DNA of 64,000 nt from Legionella longbeachae (GTDB lineage: Bacteria > Pseudomonadota > Gammaproteobacteria > Legionellales > Legionellaceae). The stretch covers positions 1 through 64,000 of the forward strand of contig NZ_RXNW01000013.1 in the NCBI RefSeq assembly GCF_004283175.1, given 5' to 3'. Made by a program: the position numbers and the translations under genes. The notes beneath the pieces were generated by a model. That model was given only the letters and a program-made list of their open reading frames with translations, did not search any database and was not told the DNA's origin. Shown one piece after another: positions 28,520-38,541 of the stretch. The first letter of the stretch is position 1. Each line of letters begins with the position of its first letter.

Positions 28520-29071
28520 TTAATGTGGTTTAGTACCAGGAACCATTCCCACTCTTGGTCTGAAAACATAAATCGTTATGGGATCGCTACTATCAATCAC
28601 ATTGCCATCCTCATCCATAACTTGAACAGCTAAAGTATGAGATCCCCGATACATTCCATTTATTTCAAAGACAGGATTTTTTTGTGGCGCCCCAAGGACA
28701 GCATTATCGTAAAGCAATTGCAATTTGTCGCCTGGAAAAAGATCCGGTTCTGTTTGTGCTGTTACTGTCACAAAACCTTGATTATTCCGAATTGTCGCTC
28801 CACTTTCAGGCTGAACAATCTCAATTTTAGTATAAGAATGTTTTAATTTTACAGTACTTTGATCTTGTGATTCATTTGGTTCGGTATATATTTTAGAGGA
28901 TGTAGAAGATGGTGACGAAGAGTTATTTTCATCAGGAAGAGTAATGATTTGAGCTCCTGCATGAGGTGTATCACTAAAATGAACACCTCCCTGACTGTCA
29001 ACCCATTTATAAATTTGCGCATTAGATGCGCAAAAATTCATCATTAATAATAGAAAGACAAAAACTTTCAT
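28520..29071 (-). CDS. DUF4124-domain periplasmic protein
   Basis: Begins at 29071 (MKVFVFLLLMMNFCASNA), a signal peptide cleaved near SNA-Q. QIYKWVDSQGGVHFSDTP at once afterwards is the DUF4124 signature. An Ala/Ser/Pro linker follows. The C-terminal half (about 90-183) looks like a beta-sandwich (SGATIRNNQGFVTVTA and GSHTLAVQVMDEDG). The family is linked to the envelope but has no assigned reaction. It starts 10 bases after the glnA stop, so the two are probably co-transcribed, a common glnA-DUF4124 arrangement in gammaproteobacteria. Confidence 0.85.
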   Translation of the reverse strand: MKVFVFLLLMMNFCASNAQIYKWVDSQGGVHFSDTPHAGAQIITLPDENNSSSPSSTSSKIYTEPNESQDQSTVKLKHSYTKIEIVQPESGATIRNNQGFVTVTAQTEPDLFPGDKLQLLYDNAVLGAPQKNPVFEINGMYRGSHTLAVQVMDEDGNVIDSSDPITIYVFRPRVGMVPGTKPH

Positions 29072-29081
29072 CACCCTAGTC

Positions 29082-30491
29082 CTAAAGGCTGTAATATAAC
29101 TCAAACTCATAAGGATGAGTCAGACTTCTAATTCTACTTGTTTCTTCTTCTTTCATGTTGATGTAATTCATAATAAAGTCTTTACTAAATACATCACCTT
29201 GTAATAAGAATTCATGATCCATCTTCAGATGTTCCATTGATTGTTCTAATGAAGAACATACTGTAGGTATATCAACAAGTTCCTCTGGTGGTAAATCATA
29301 AAGATCTTTATCCATTGCCTGCCCTGGATGAATTTTTCTTTGAATACCATCTAAACCGGCCATCATCATTGCTGAAAACGCAAGGTAAGGATTTGCTGTA
29401 GGATCAGGGAATCGTATTTCAATACGACGTGCTTTGGGGTTATTTACATGAGGAATACGAATAGCCGCTGATCGATTTCTTGCAGAATAAGCTAATAGAA
29501 CGGGAGCTTCAAAGCCTGGAACTAAACGCTTATAACTATTTGTTGCTGGATTCGTAAATGCATTTAAAGCACGAGCATGTTTTATAATGCCTCCGATGTA
29601 ATACAATGCAGTTTCTGAAAGTCCCGCATACTGATCCCCAGAAAACAGATTAACACCATCTTTAGATAAGGATTGGTGGCAATGCATCCCACTTCCATTG
29701 TCTCCCACTAATGGCTTAGGCATAAAAGTAGCTGTTTTGCCGTAATTATGTGCAACATTATGTACCACGTATTTTAAGATTTGTAACTCATCTGCTTTTT
29801 TGGTCAAGGTATTAAAACGAGTTGCAATTTCACACTGATTTGCTGTAGCGACCTCATGATGATGCGCCTCGACGATTGTTCCTAATGATTCTAAAGTCAA
29901 ACACATTGCTGACCGTATATCATGCGAAGAATCTACTGGAGGTACCGGAAAATAACCACCTTTTATTCCTGGACGATGGCCAATATTTCCTCCCTCCAGC
30001 TCCTTTCCTGAGTACCATTGAGCCTCTTCCGAATCAATTTTATAAAAAGCGCCACCAATATTAGTTTCCCATTGGACGCTATCAAAAATGAAAAATTCGG
30101 GTTCAGGACCAAAAAACGCAGTATCAGCTATTCCTGTGGATTGTAAATAAGCTTCGGCTCGTAAAGCAAGAGATCGAGGGCAGCGCTCATATCCCATCAT
30201 GGTTTTAGGATCAACAACGTTGCAACGGATAAATAAGGTATTGTCTTGAAAAAAAGGGTCAAGCTTGATTGTTTCTAAATCAGGTATCAAAGCCAAATCT
30301 GACTGGTGAATTTTTTGCCATCCTTTAAAAGAAGATCCATCGATCATTTTCCCATTTTCAACAAAATCATTATCTACAGCAGAAACTGGAATAGTAATAT
30401 GTTGTTCCTTCCCGCGTATATCAGTAAATCGTAAGTCAATTAATTTTGCCTCGTGCTCTTTAATTGCCTCAAGTATGGTATTTTTGCTCAT
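29082..30491 (-). CDS. glnA: Glutamine synthetase type I
   Basis: ATP-dependent glutamate to glutamine conversion, dodecameric cytosolic enzyme. Signatures include [18 protein letters not shown], the ATP-site [17 protein letters not shown] and the NRSAAIRIP loop. Y398 in DLYDLPPEE is the adenylylation site of the beta-type GSI, so regulation by GlnE is expected. 469 residues is normal. The upstream gap shows a GGAG ribosome site but no clear sigma-54 element that I could identify. It is divergent from lspF, as in other Legionella. Confidence 0.97.
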   Translation of the reverse strand: MSKNTILEAIKEHEAKLIDLRFTDIRGKEQHITIPVSAVDNDFVENGKMIDGSSFKGWQKIHQSDLALIPDLETIKLDPFFQDNTLFIRCNVVDPKTMMGYERCPRSLALRAEAYLQSTGIADTAFFGPEPEFFIFDSVQWETNIGGAFYKIDSEEAQWYSGKELEGGNIGHRPGIKGGYFPVPPVDSSHDIRSAMCLTLESLGTIVEAHHHEVATANQCEIATRFNTLTKKADELQILKYVVHNVAHNYGKTATFMPKPLVGDNGSGMHCHQSLSKDGVNLFSGDQYAGLSETALYYIGGIIKHARALNAFTNPATNSYKRLVPGFEAPVLLAYSARNRSAAIRIPHVNNPKARRIEIRFPDPTANPYLAFSAMMMAGLDGIQRKIHPGQAMDKDLYDLPPEELVDIPTVCSSLEQSMEHLKMDHEFLLQGDVFSKDFIMNYINMKEEETSRIRSLTHPYEFELYYSL

Positions 30492-30592
30492 TATAGGTCT
30501 CCAGGATAATCTGGTTGTATAGTGTACCTTAAGTGACTTCTTAAACCTAATAGATTAAACTGTATGTTTTACTTCATAACAATAATAAAACT

Positions 30593-31795
30593 ATGGGTGC
30601 GTATCAATATCAGGCACTACAAAAAAATGGCAATACGACTAAAGGAGTGCTCGAAGCGGACTCCGAACGCCATGCGCGCCAACTTTTACGTGATCGAGGA
30701 CTGATCCCCACACAGATTCGCATTCTAACACAACAACGCTCAGGCAATCACGCCAAAAGTAAAATTTATGCAGCAGATCTGGCTTTATTCACTCGCCAAT
30801 TAGCCACATTATTGGCGGCTGGGATTCCTGTAGAAGAATCATTACGCGGTGTTAGTGAACAAACAGAAAAAGACAAAGTTAGAGAGTTAATTATCGGTGT
30901 TCGCTCAAAAGTGCTTGAGGGCTATGGTTTGGCGCAAGCTATGGCTCAATACCCTCATGCATTTCCTGAATTATATCGGGCAACGGTCGGGTCAGGTGAA
31001 CAAACTGGTCGTTTGGATGTCGTTTTAGAAAAATTGGCAGATTACACCGAAAATCAACAACAAACAAAACAAAAAGTTCAGCAGGCTTTGATCTATCCAA
31101 TCATTATGATCATCGTATCAATTGGCATTATATCCTTTTTATTGAGCTTCGTGGTCCCCAAAATCATCGAAGTATTCACAAGCAGCGGACAAACTCTGCC
31201 TGAAATGACTGTGCTTCTAATCAGTTTGAGCAATTTCATTAAAAATTATGGCCTCTATACCTTACTTGGACTTCTTCTCCTGTTGATTGCGTTTAAAAAA
31301 AGCTTAGCTAACATTAAAATTAAAACCTTCTGGCATCGCCTTCTGCTAAAACTTCCTATAGTGTCTTATCTGGTAAAAACGATTAATGTCTCACGTTATA
31401 TTCATACTTTTGGTATACTTTTCGCTGCAGGTGTAAACGTTCTTGAAACAATGCGCGTTGCAGCAAGTTTGGTGACCAATGTTATCATGCGTCAGTCTTT
31501 TGATACGACGGCAATAAAAGTAAGGGAAGGATGTGGAATTAATGAAGCCCTAAAGGAAACAGGCTATATCAGCCCTATGGCAATCCATTTAATTGCCAGT
31601 GGCGAAAAAAGCGGTCAATTAGCAAATATGATGGAACGTGCCGCATTGCATCTCGATAATGAGGTAAAACGTTTAATTGATACATCACTTACCTTATTAG
31701 AACCTTTGGTCATTTTGTTGATGGGAGCAATCGTTTTATTTATTGTTTTAGCTACCTTGCTTCCAATTTTCTCAATGGAACAATTAATTACTTGA
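30593..31795 (+). CDS. lspF: Type II secretion inner-membrane protein LspF (GspF)
   Basis: Polytopic platform protein of the type II secretion system. Two homologous GspF domains are seen (about 66-190 and 270-395) with three membrane segments. Signatures include FTRQLATLLAAGIPVEESL and ASGEKSGQLANMMERAA. The N-terminal YQYQALQKNGNTTKGVLEADS block is typical. 400 residues is normal. The ATG has no obvious ribosome site. It is separated from lspG by 114 bases. Confidence 0.96.
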   Translation: MGAYQYQALQKNGNTTKGVLEADSERHARQLLRDRGLIPTQIRILTQQRSGNHAKSKIYAADLALFTRQLATLLAAGIPVEESLRGVSEQTEKDKVRELIIGVRSKVLEGYGLAQAMAQYPHAFPELYRATVGSGEQTGRLDVVLEKLADYTENQQQTKQKVQQALIYPIIMIIVSIGIISFLLSFVVPKIIEVFTSSGQTLPEMTVLLISLSNFIKNYGLYTLLGLLLLLIAFKKSLANIKIKTFWHRLLLKLPIVSYLVKTINVSRYIHTFGILFAAGVNVLETMRVAASLVTNVIMRQSFDTTAIKVREGCGINEALKETGYISPMAIHLIASGEKSGQLANMMERAALHLDNEVKRLIDTSLTLLEPLVILLMGAIVLFIVLATLLPIFSMEQLIT

Positions 31796-31821
31796 TATGG
31801 TACAATAGCACAATAAATAAA

Positions 31822-31840
31822 ACCCCAAATGGGGTATAAT
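31822..31840 (+). promoter_or_regulatory. Hairpin and consensus -10 ahead of lspG
   Basis: ACCCC-AAAT-GGGGT (31822-31835) runs directly into TATAAT (31835-31840), about 70 bases before the lspG start. This could be an internal promoter for lspGHIJK. No good -35 is visible at 17 bases, so the promoter call is tentative. Confidence 0.35.
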
Positions 31841-31909
31841 ATGGATTTCCTGGGGTTTGCTTTATGGCAGGTGCCTCCATTACCTGGGTTATATTTAGAC
31901 GGAGTAAAG

Positions 31910-32332
31910 ATGAATAGACAAAAAGGTTTCTCATTAATTGAAATCATGGTTGTGGTCGTTATATTGGGTATTCTTGCCTCTATAGTGGTTCCTAAAATTA
32001 TGGGTCGCCCCGACGAGGCACGAAAAGTCAAAGCAAAACAAGATGTACTTGCAATCCAAAATGCCCTTGACTTATATAAACTTGATAACGGTATTTATCC
32101 GACTACGGATCAAGGATTAGCGGCACTTGTCGAGAAACCTACTTCCAACCCAACTCCTAACAATTGGAAACAATATTTAAAATCATTACCAACTGATCCA
32201 TGGGGAAGAGACTATCTTTATTTAAATCCTGGACAACATGGTGATGTGGATGTGTTTACCTATGGGGCGGAAGGGCAACCTGGAGGTACAGGGATTAATG
32301 CCGAGATCGGTAATTGGGATGAGAAAAGATAA
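31910..32332 (+). CDS. lspG: Major pseudopilin LspG (GspG)
   Basis: Main subunit of the type II secretion pseudopilus. The start at 31910 has GGAG five bases upstream and gives a type IV prepilin leader MNRQKG followed by FSLIEIMVVVVILGILAS, cleaved by the prepilin peptidase after G6 with E at position +5. The C-terminal part has the GspG calcium region (TDPWGRDYLYLNPG). 140 residues. The gene overlaps lspH by 14 bases. Confidence 0.96.
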   Translation: MNRQKGFSLIEIMVVVVILGILASIVVPKIMGRPDEARKVKAKQDVLAIQNALDLYKLDNGIYPTTDQGLAALVEKPTSNPTPNNWKQYLKSLPTDPWGRDYLYLNPGQHGDVDVFTYGAEGQPGGTGINAEIGNWDEKR

Positions 32333-32816
32333 TCTAGGTTTTACTTTAATTGAAATTTTAATCGTTTTAGTGATTATAGGCATAACTTTTGGTTTTGCCT
32401 TAATTAGCTTTGGTGATTTTGGGGAAAGTCGACGTATCCTGTTTGCCGCCGAGCAACTACTAAATACACTCCAGTTAGCACAACAGCAAGCTATTTTAGA
32501 GACCAGTACACTTGGTCTGCGCATTAATAACGATAGCTATCAAATTCTTCAGCTGCATAATAATTCGCAATGGAAGCCCATTTCTAATAAAGGAGTGTTC
32601 AAAATCACCTATTTTCCCCAAGACACCTATATCAGCCTAAAAACCAACCACCGTACTCTGTCTGGAGGGCCTTCTATCATTTTGACCTCATCTGGAGATA
32701 TGACCCCATTTTCTTTGTATTTCGGCACAGAACAAGAGCACAATATGGCCTTAATTGTAGGCAAATCAAATGGAAGTTTGAAATTTAATGTGGTTAATAA
32801 TGATAAAACAAGATAA
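32319..32816 (+). CDS. lspH: Minor pseudopilin LspH (GspH)
   Basis: Prepilin leader MRKDNLG then FTLIEILIVLVIIG. The 165-residue protein has the GspH-type FAAEQLLNTLQLAQQQAILE helix and a C-terminal beta domain. The start is chosen at 32319 because it gives a short prepilin leader; longer frames would run through lspG. It overlaps lspG and lspI. Confidence 0.93.
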   Translation: MRKDNLGFTLIEILIVLVIIGITFGFALISFGDFGESRRILFAAEQLLNTLQLAQQQAILETSTLGLRINNDSYQILQLHNNSQWKPISNKGVFKITYFPQDTYISLKTNHRTLSGGPSIILTSSGDMTPFSLYFGTEQEHNMALIVGKSNGSLKFNVVNNDKTR

Positions 32817-33174
32817 AAAAGCAGGATTTACACTAATTGAAGTATTATTAGCCCTTTCTGTTATTGCTATTGCACTAACGGCTTTACTCAAAGCAATTTC
32901 ACAAAATGTTGAAACCGCACGGCGTATTAAAGAAAAAACAGTAAGCCACTGGGTTGCTATGCAAGGGGTAGCCATGATTCAGCTTAACTTACTGCAGGTG
33001 AGCTCAAGCCAAGAAACAACCCAGGATACAACGATGCTTAATGAACATTGGTATTGGCGAGCAAAAATTAGCTCAACTTCGCACAAAAGTATTCAAAAAA
33101 TAATTATTTTGGTAAGCACCGAAAAAGCAGGTCCTTTTAGGGAAGAGCTGCAGGCATTCAGGTATGTGCCATGA
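32800..33174 (+). CDS. lspI: Minor pseudopilin LspI (GspI)
   Basis: Prepilin leader MIKQDKKAG then FTLIEVLLALSVIAIALTAL. About 124 residues from 32800; an ATG at 32788 would add four. GspI is part of the pseudopilus tip with J and K. It overlaps the end of lspH by 17 bases and the start of lspJ by 4, so translation is coupled. Confidence 0.93.
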   Translation: MIKQDKKAGFTLIEVLLALSVIAIALTALLKAISQNVETARRIKEKTVSHWVAMQGVAMIQLNLLQVSSSQETTQDTTMLNEHWYWRAKISSTSHKSIQKIIILVSTEKAGPFREELQAFRYVP

Positions 33175-33809
33175 AAAAAACCTTAAAAAAACAAAATAAA
33201 ATTAGGGGCTTTACTCTAATTGAAATTTTAATCGCGCTGGCCGTATTTGCCATTCTTGCTACAATCACCACATCCGTTTTATATAATGCCTTTACAACGC
33301 GCTCTCGAGTTAATGAACAAAGCACCCGTTTAAATGAATTGCAACTCGCAATAAGTCTAATTCAACAAGATACGAGCCAAGTAATAGAACGAGCTATAAG
33401 AGGCAATGAAATGCGGCTATTTTCAGCTTTTATAGGACAGACAAATTATCTGGAATTTACTCGTGATGGAGTGGTAAATCCAGGTAGTATTGAGAAACGA
33501 AGCACACTAAAACGAGTAGCTTATATTTGTCAAGAAGGAACTTTAATTCGTCGTTCATGGAATACCCTTGATAGCTTAAATCGAAATGCTTATGATGATA
33601 AACCTTTATTGTCACAACTTACTGACTGCCATTTTGGTTACTTAAATCAAAACTTACAAATACTCCCTGAATGGAGAGAACAGGCAGTGGGCTTAAATCA
33701 ACACAAAGAGCCATTTCCCAAAGCCATACAAGTGAATCTGACCTTGCATGATCAAGGAGAGATCAATTTATTATTCACCCTACCAGGCGCCCTTTATGCC
33801 CAAAGCTAA
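33171..33809 (+). CDS. lspJ: Minor pseudopilin LspJ (GspJ)
   Basis: Leader MKKTLKKQNKIRG then FTLIEILIALAVFAILATI. At 212 residues it has the larger GspJ periplasmic domain with QLAISLIQQDTSQVIERAIR early and a C-terminal beta region. It starts at the ATGA overlap with lspI and overlaps lspK by 14 bases. Confidence 0.94.
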   Translation: MKKTLKKQNKIRGFTLIEILIALAVFAILATITTSVLYNAFTTRSRVNEQSTRLNELQLAISLIQQDTSQVIERAIRGNEMRLFSAFIGQTNYLEFTRDGVVNPGSIEKRSTLKRVAYICQEGTLIRRSWNTLDSLNRNAYDDKPLLSQLTDCHFGYLNQNLQILPEWREQAVGLNQHKEPFPKAIQVNLTLHDQGEINLLFTLPGALYAQS

Positions 33810-34764
33810 GACGATTAAGCCTGCATTCCATAAGAGATTAAATAAAGGTAGCGCGCTGCTTACTGCTCTTTTTATCATGACCCTGGTTGCAATAGTAGCT
33901 ACAGCAATGAGCTCTAAAATCCAGTTAGATATTTACCGTACAAAATTGATTGTCTCTCATGATAAACTTTATCTTGCTGCCCAAGCAGAAACTTATTGGG
34001 CAATGGGAGAATTAAGTAATCCGAAAAATAAATTTATTAAAGCCAGCGCTCAGGGAATAGTAGGTCAATATCCTCCCAACATGGAACACATTGAGAAAAC
34101 AGTTGTATTAAGTGGCGCAATATATGATTTACAATCTCGATATAACCTAAATAATTTGACAAATAAAAAAGCAATGATGGGGTTTGTCAATCTAATTGGC
34201 GCGACTATACCACAAATCACTGAAGCAGAAAAAACGCAATTAACTCTTGCAGTTAGTGATTGGCTCACATCCTATGATCTTGCTCGGGGCAAAGATAACT
34301 ACCTCTCTTATTATACAAGCCAAAAACCCCCTTATTACCCAAGTCATCAACTCATGAGTAGCCAATCAGAATTACGATTGGTTAAAGATGTAAGTGCCCC
34401 TGTTTATTTATCTTTAGAGCCCTTCGTATGTGCATTACCTGAGACCACGCCTATTAATATCAATACCGCACCAAAACAAGTACTAAAGTCACTCAGCAGC
34501 ACGATAAAAGAGACCCAACTTAATGAGCTTTTGAATCAGAGAAAAGAAAATGGAATTAAAGACTTAAAAAAAATCGCTGAATTACTCCAAAAACTTGATA
34601 TTGCTAGTGACCAGATCACTCTTGAAAGTAGTTACTTTCTCAATGTAGCCTCTGCTACCAGTGATAATATAAACTTGACCGTATACTCTTTATTTAAAAG
34701 AAATCGTGATAAAAATGGAAAAATAACGGTTACGCTTCTTAGAGAGAGTTTGAATATTTTCTAA
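33796..34764 (+). CDS. lspK: Minor pseudopilin LspK (GspK)
   Basis: Tip pseudopilin, 322 residues from 33796. After the leader ending LNKG comes SALLTALFIMTLVAIVATAM; the glutamate at +5 of other pseudopilins is absent, as is normal for GspK. The SAM-like and alpha domains are represented by YNLNNLTNKKAMMGF and TPININTAPKQVLKSL. The last gene of the cluster; its stop overlaps the stop of the convergent Sel1-repeat gene. Confidence 0.94.
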   Translation: MPKAKTIKPAFHKRLNKGSALLTALFIMTLVAIVATAMSSKIQLDIYRTKLIVSHDKLYLAAQAETYWAMGELSNPKNKFIKASAQGIVGQYPPNMEHIEKTVVLSGAIYDLQSRYNLNNLTNKKAMMGFVNLIGATIPQITEAEKTQLTLAVSDWLTSYDLARGKDNYLSYYTSQKPPYYPSHQLMSSQSELRLVKDVSAPVYLSLEPFVCALPETTPININTAPKQVLKSLSSTIKETQLNELLNQRKENGIKDLKKIAELLQKLDIASDQITLESSYFLNVASATSDNINLTVYSLFKRNRDKNGKITVTLLRESLNIF

Positions 34765-35891
34765 TTATCTTGTGATTCTTGTTTCATATTCTGTGCTATT
34801 TCTTTAGTCAGCTCTTCAGCTTCTTTTATCTCATCCGCAGATAATTTTTTTTGGAGTATTTTTAGCTCCTTTGCTGCTTCCTGATTTTTATTTTTCGCTG
34901 CGATTTTAAATAAAGCATACGCTTTAATCCAATCTTTATCGACTCCTAATCCTGCAAGATACATATAACCTAATTTAGCCTGTCCCAAAGTGTTTCCCTG
35001 TGCTGCCGCTTTGGTAAACCAATAGAAAGATTGTGCATAATCTTTATCTACCCCTGTTCCTGTGAGAAGCAATTGACCTATTTCAACCTGGGCTTCGGAT
35101 TGTCCATTTTGGGCAGCGACCTGATACCAATATGCTGCTTTTTGGGGATCCGCCTCAACTCCATAACCTTTTAGATAGTAATAAGCTAAATAAGTTTGTG
35201 CCCTGGGATGACCTTGATTTGCTGCTTGTGAAAACCAGTAAAAAGCAGCTTGATCATCTTGACCAACACCAGGCTGCTGCCCAGTATATAATAGCCCTAA
35301 ACTGTATTCTGCCTTTGCATCACCTTGTTCTGCTGCCTTTTGATACCAGTAGAAGGCCTTATTCACATCTTTTTTGGTTCCCTCCCCCATAATATAATCA
35401 TAAGCGAGATTCACCTGTGCTTTACTGTACCCTTGTTTTGCTGATTTTTCGAACCAATCAAATGCCATTTTTTTATTGGCTTGGACACCATCCCCGGTAC
35501 TATACATCAAAGCAATATTTCTTTGCGCGATAGCATTTCCTTGTTGTGCCGACTTCATATACCATTTAAACGCCTCAGGAAAATTTTGTTTTACCCCTTC
35601 ACCCAGATCATACATAAAACCTAGGCTTAATTGTGCTAAAGGATAATTTTTTTCTGCAGATTTTTGATACCACTTGAGCGCTTCTTCATGATTTTTTGAT
35701 ACACCTTGTCCATATTGGAACATACGACCCAGTAAATACATGGCCTCAATATTGCCATCTCTGGCTGCTTGCATCAAATAAGGATAAGCAGTTGTATAAT
35801 CTCCATTTTCAAATGCTGCAAAACCGACAACCTCTCCATCAGCAAAAGCAGTATTGACAACCAGCAATGCTGCTAAAATAAAGCTGCGCAT
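34761..35891 (-). CDS. Secreted Sel1-like repeat protein
   Basis: 376 residues with a signal peptide (MRSFILAALLVVNTAFA). Eight Sel1/TPR-like repeats of about 36 residues cover residues about 40-335, each with the form GxxxAQxxLGxxYxxGxGVxxD...AxxWYxKAA. A charged C-terminal helix follows. Such proteins serve as periplasmic scaffolds; Legionella relatives (EnhC, LpnE, LidL) affect host entry and trafficking. Which of these it matches cannot be decided here. Convergent with lspK with overlapping stop codons. Confidence 0.9.
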   Translation of the reverse strand: MRSFILAALLVVNTAFADGEVVGFAAFENGDYTTAYPYLMQAARDGNIEAMYLLGRMFQYGQGVSKNHEEALKWYQKSAEKNYPLAQLSLGFMYDLGEGVKQNFPEAFKWYMKSAQQGNAIAQRNIALMYSTGDGVQANKKMAFDWFEKSAKQGYSKAQVNLAYDYIMGEGTKKDVNKAFYWYQKAAEQGDAKAEYSLGLLYTGQQPGVGQDDQAAFYWFSQAANQGHPRAQTYLAYYYLKGYGVEADPQKAAYWYQVAAQNGQSEAQVEIGQLLLTGTGVDKDYAQSFYWFTKAAAQGNTLGQAKLGYMYLAGLGVDKDWIKAYALFKIAAKNKNQEAAKELKILQKKLSADEIKEAEELTKEIAQNMKQESQDN

Positions 35892-36166
35892 GCTGTCTCC
35901 AATTGAATCCTCTTATCTAAAGCGTAGAATATAGAATCAACAAAGCAAGTAATTGTCTCTATTTAAAGAAGAATTATATCTATTTCAGGTGACCACCTGG
36001 AGATCTTAGGCCTTCCGCTTAGGTAACAGATGGACTGGATTTTATTTGTAAGCAAGTTTTTTCTCAATTTAATACGATGAGTAGATTCATCACATTGCCT
36101 TAATTCATGTGGTTTAGCCGATGTAAAGGTCGCATAAAAGTGCCTTTACATCGAACTTACCTTAAA

Positions 36167-37525
36167 TTACTTTCCTGCCACCATCATCTTGTTAATGAGC
36201 ATAGAACCACATCGTGTAGCAATATTAGGATTGATATCACTTCCCACCGCAAGAATCCCTTTAAATATATCTTTTAAATTGCCTGCAATGGTCACTTCAT
36301 CAACAGGATACTGAATCATTCCATTTTCGACCCAATAACCACTAGCTCCTCGTGAGTAATCTCCTGTAACCCCATTTATTCCTTGGCCCATTAATTCAGT
36401 AACTAACAGTCCCTTACCCATTATTTTTAATAAATCAGCCAGATCCCCTGCTGTTGGGTCAATTGTTAAATTATGTACTCCATCACTATTTGCCGTCGTC
36501 TTTAACCCAAGCTTACGAGCGGAATAACTTCCTAATACATATTGCATCACACGTCCTTTTTCTACTATGAGATTAGGCCGGGTTGGAACGCCCTCACTAT
36601 CAAATGGCGAACTCCCTAAAGCGCCCAACAAATGAGGTTGCTCATAAATACGAATAAATTCAGGAAACACTTGTTGTCCTATGGAATCCAGTAAAAATGT
36701 ATTTTTTCTATAAAGATTCGAACCACTAATTGCATTAATAAAGCTTGAAAATAGGCTACTAGAAATTCGCGACGAAAAAATAATAGGGATTGTTTGTGTA
36801 GCAATCTGTTGTGCTCCCAACCGGCTGACAGCTCGCTCTACTGCATTTTTTGCAACTAAATGACTATCCACCAAATCCTTCGCATGACGAACGGTGGTAT
36901 AATCGTAATCACGTTGCATATCTTCACCTTCTTTCGCAATCAACGAACAGCTTAAACTATGGCGTGTACTATGAATGAAGCCACAGCCCCCATGTGTATT
37001 CGCAAATCCATGGTGGGATTCATGTGTAGACACATTGACCCCATCTGAATTTGTAATTCGTTTATCCAGTGACAAGGCATAATTTTCACATTTTAAAGCT
37101 AAATCAATTGCTTGCTGAGGATTTATATCCCATGGATGATATAAATCAAGATCAGGATAATTGGTCGTCATTAACTCCTTATCTGCTAATCCAAAACAAG
37201 GATCTTCAGCACTTACCCTTGCTATATCGCAGGCGGCTTTAACCATTGTTTCCAGTGCGGCAGGGGAAGTATCCGTACTGCTTGCCCCCCCTTTTCGTTT
37301 GCCGATATAAACAGTCAATCCAATACCTTTATCTTCACTAAAAGCAACAGTTTCCACCTCTCTCATACGTACATCGACTGAAAAACCCTTGTCATTAGTC
37401 ACAGCGACCATAGCGTCTGTTGCACCCTCTTTGCGGGCAAGTTCGAGTACCTCATTCATCAATCGAGTTAAATCTGTAGTTGACTTATGTACTTCACTAT
37501 TGTTATGTTGCGGTTTAATTTGCAT
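36167..37525 (-). CDS. pmbA: Metalloprotease-like TldE/PmbA
   Basis: Non-catalytic partner of the TldD protease, used in microcin maturation and CcdA degradation in E. coli. 452 residues from 37525, where GGAATCTCTT precedes the ATG; an upstream frame to 37597 would overlap the divergent gene. Recognisable blocks are SVDVRMREVETVAFSEDKG, GLTVYIGKRKGGASSTD, LLGALGSSPFDSEGVPT and GDYSRGASGYWVENG. It lacks the HExxH of TldD, as expected. No tldD is in the window. Confidence 0.93.
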   Translation of the reverse strand: MQIKPQHNNSEVHKSTTDLTRLMNEVLELARKEGATDAMVAVTNDKGFSVDVRMREVETVAFSEDKGIGLTVYIGKRKGGASSTDTSPAALETMVKAACDIARVSAEDPCFGLADKELMTTNYPDLDLYHPWDINPQQAIDLALKCENYALSLDKRITNSDGVNVSTHESHHGFANTHGGCGFIHSTRHSLSCSLIAKEGEDMQRDYDYTTVRHAKDLVDSHLVAKNAVERAVSRLGAQQIATQTIPIIFSSRISSSLFSSFINAISGSNLYRKNTFLLDSIGQQVFPEFIRIYEQPHLLGALGSSPFDSEGVPTRPNLIVEKGRVMQYVLGSYSARKLGLKTTANSDGVHNLTIDPTAGDLADLLKIMGKGLLVTELMGQGINGVTGDYSRGASGYWVENGMIQYPVDEVTIAGNLKDIFKGILAVGSDINPNIATRCGSMLINKMMVAGK

Positions 37526-37570
37526 AAGAGATTCCGTGGTGTTGAATGATGTACATAAGGATACAATAAC

Positions 37571-38353
37571 ATGTCTTCGCAAACCAATGTTTATCATGCA
37601 AACAAATTATATTTGTTCCTTTTCTTGTTTTTTATAATTATTTTTTTTGTTCCATTTCAATCTCACGCTGAAGGAAATTGGCAGAAATTAAGCCCTGGGA
37701 TTGAGTATCAAGATCTAGCTGGAGGTATACTTGCTCCTTGGTCGCATGTCTATGTTTTCCGAGTCGATCTCAAAAAAAACAAGTTAGGTTTAGTCAATGC
37801 AAAAAATTTGTCCTTAAAATATGCATCTGTTAATCAATTTGCAGAGCACAGCAAAGCACTTTTAAGCATCAATGGCGGTTTTTTTGATCATAAATTTAAC
37901 CCTCTAGGACTAAGAATCACAAATGGAAAATTAGAAAATCCTTTAAAGAGAATTAGTTGGTGGGGGGTGTTCTTTATCAAAAATAACAAGGCTTATATTT
38001 CAAGTCTTCGTCAGTTTCAATATGATAATGATATTGATTTTGCCATTCAAAGTGGTCCCCGATTATTAGTTAATCGGAAAATACCATCACTAAAACCCGG
38101 CATTGCGGAGCGTTCTGCTTTAGGAATCACTGCTGACGGTAAAATTATTCTCTTAGTCACCACCAATGCCGCAATGACTACCAATAAACTCGCTCATTTG
38201 CTTCGCTCACCGCCTTTATCCTGCATGGATGCTATCAACCTCGATGGTGGCAGCTCAAGCCAATTGTATGCCCATATTGGTTCTTTTTTGCTCAATGTCC
38301 ATGGATTTTCTAATGTTAGTGATGCAATTATCGTGAAAAAAATAAGACCCTAA
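37571..38353 (+). CDS. Secreted phosphodiester glycosidase (NAGPA/DUF2233) family protein
   Basis: 260 residues with an N-terminal hydrophobic signal (about 12-33, ending SHA). The NAGPA-type core is shown by LLSINGGFFDHKFNPLGLRI (about 97-116), the SGPRLLVN and ERSALGI blocks, and INLDGGSSSQLY near the C-terminus, which is the family's most conserved stretch. Homologues cleave the phosphodiester alpha-GlcNAcase substrate or unknown periplasmic glycans. It is divergent from pmbA with 45 bases between starts, so the promoters overlap. Confidence 0.85.
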   Translation: MSSQTNVYHANKLYLFLFLFFIIIFFVPFQSHAEGNWQKLSPGIEYQDLAGGILAPWSHVYVFRVDLKKNKLGLVNAKNLSLKYASVNQFAEHSKALLSINGGFFDHKFNPLGLRITNGKLENPLKRISWWGVFFIKNNKAYISSLRQFQYDNDIDFAIQSGPRLLVNRKIPSLKPGIAERSALGITADGKIILLVTTNAAMTTNKLAHLLRSPPLSCMDAINLDGGSSSQLYAHIGSFLLNVHGFSNVSDAIIVKKIRP

Positions 38354-38435
38354 TTTCAGAGAAAGAAAATAACGTGCCCATAATCTCCACAGTATGTCAT
38401 TCCTCAATAAAAATAATTGTGGAATGAATCACAAC

Positions 38436-38444
38436 TTATCCACA
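38436..38444 (+). promoter_or_regulatory. DnaA box upstream of nrdA
   Basis: Exact consensus TTATCCACA, 160 bases before the nrdA ATG. A degraded inverted candidate lies near 38417-38425. DnaA is known to act on nrdAB in E. coli; here it is inferred from the perfect match and position. Confidence 0.6.
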
Positions 38445-38493
38445 AAATACCCCCATATTATTCTCTTGACAAAAACACTTTGTTCTTTAAAAA

Positions 38494-38541
38494 ACACATT
38501 ATATTGTTACTTTAATTAAAAAATTACACAATATATTGATT
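38494..38541 (+). promoter_or_regulatory. Tandem NrdR boxes in the nrdAB promoter
   Basis: Box 1 ACACATTATATTGTTA (38494-38509) and box 2 ACACAATATATTGATT (38526-38541) match the NrdR consensus acaCWATATATWGtgt. Their starts are 32 bases apart, about three helical turns, the usual arrangement for the ATP/dATP-sensing repressor NrdR. A TATACT at 38551-38556 may be the -10. Confidence 0.88.
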
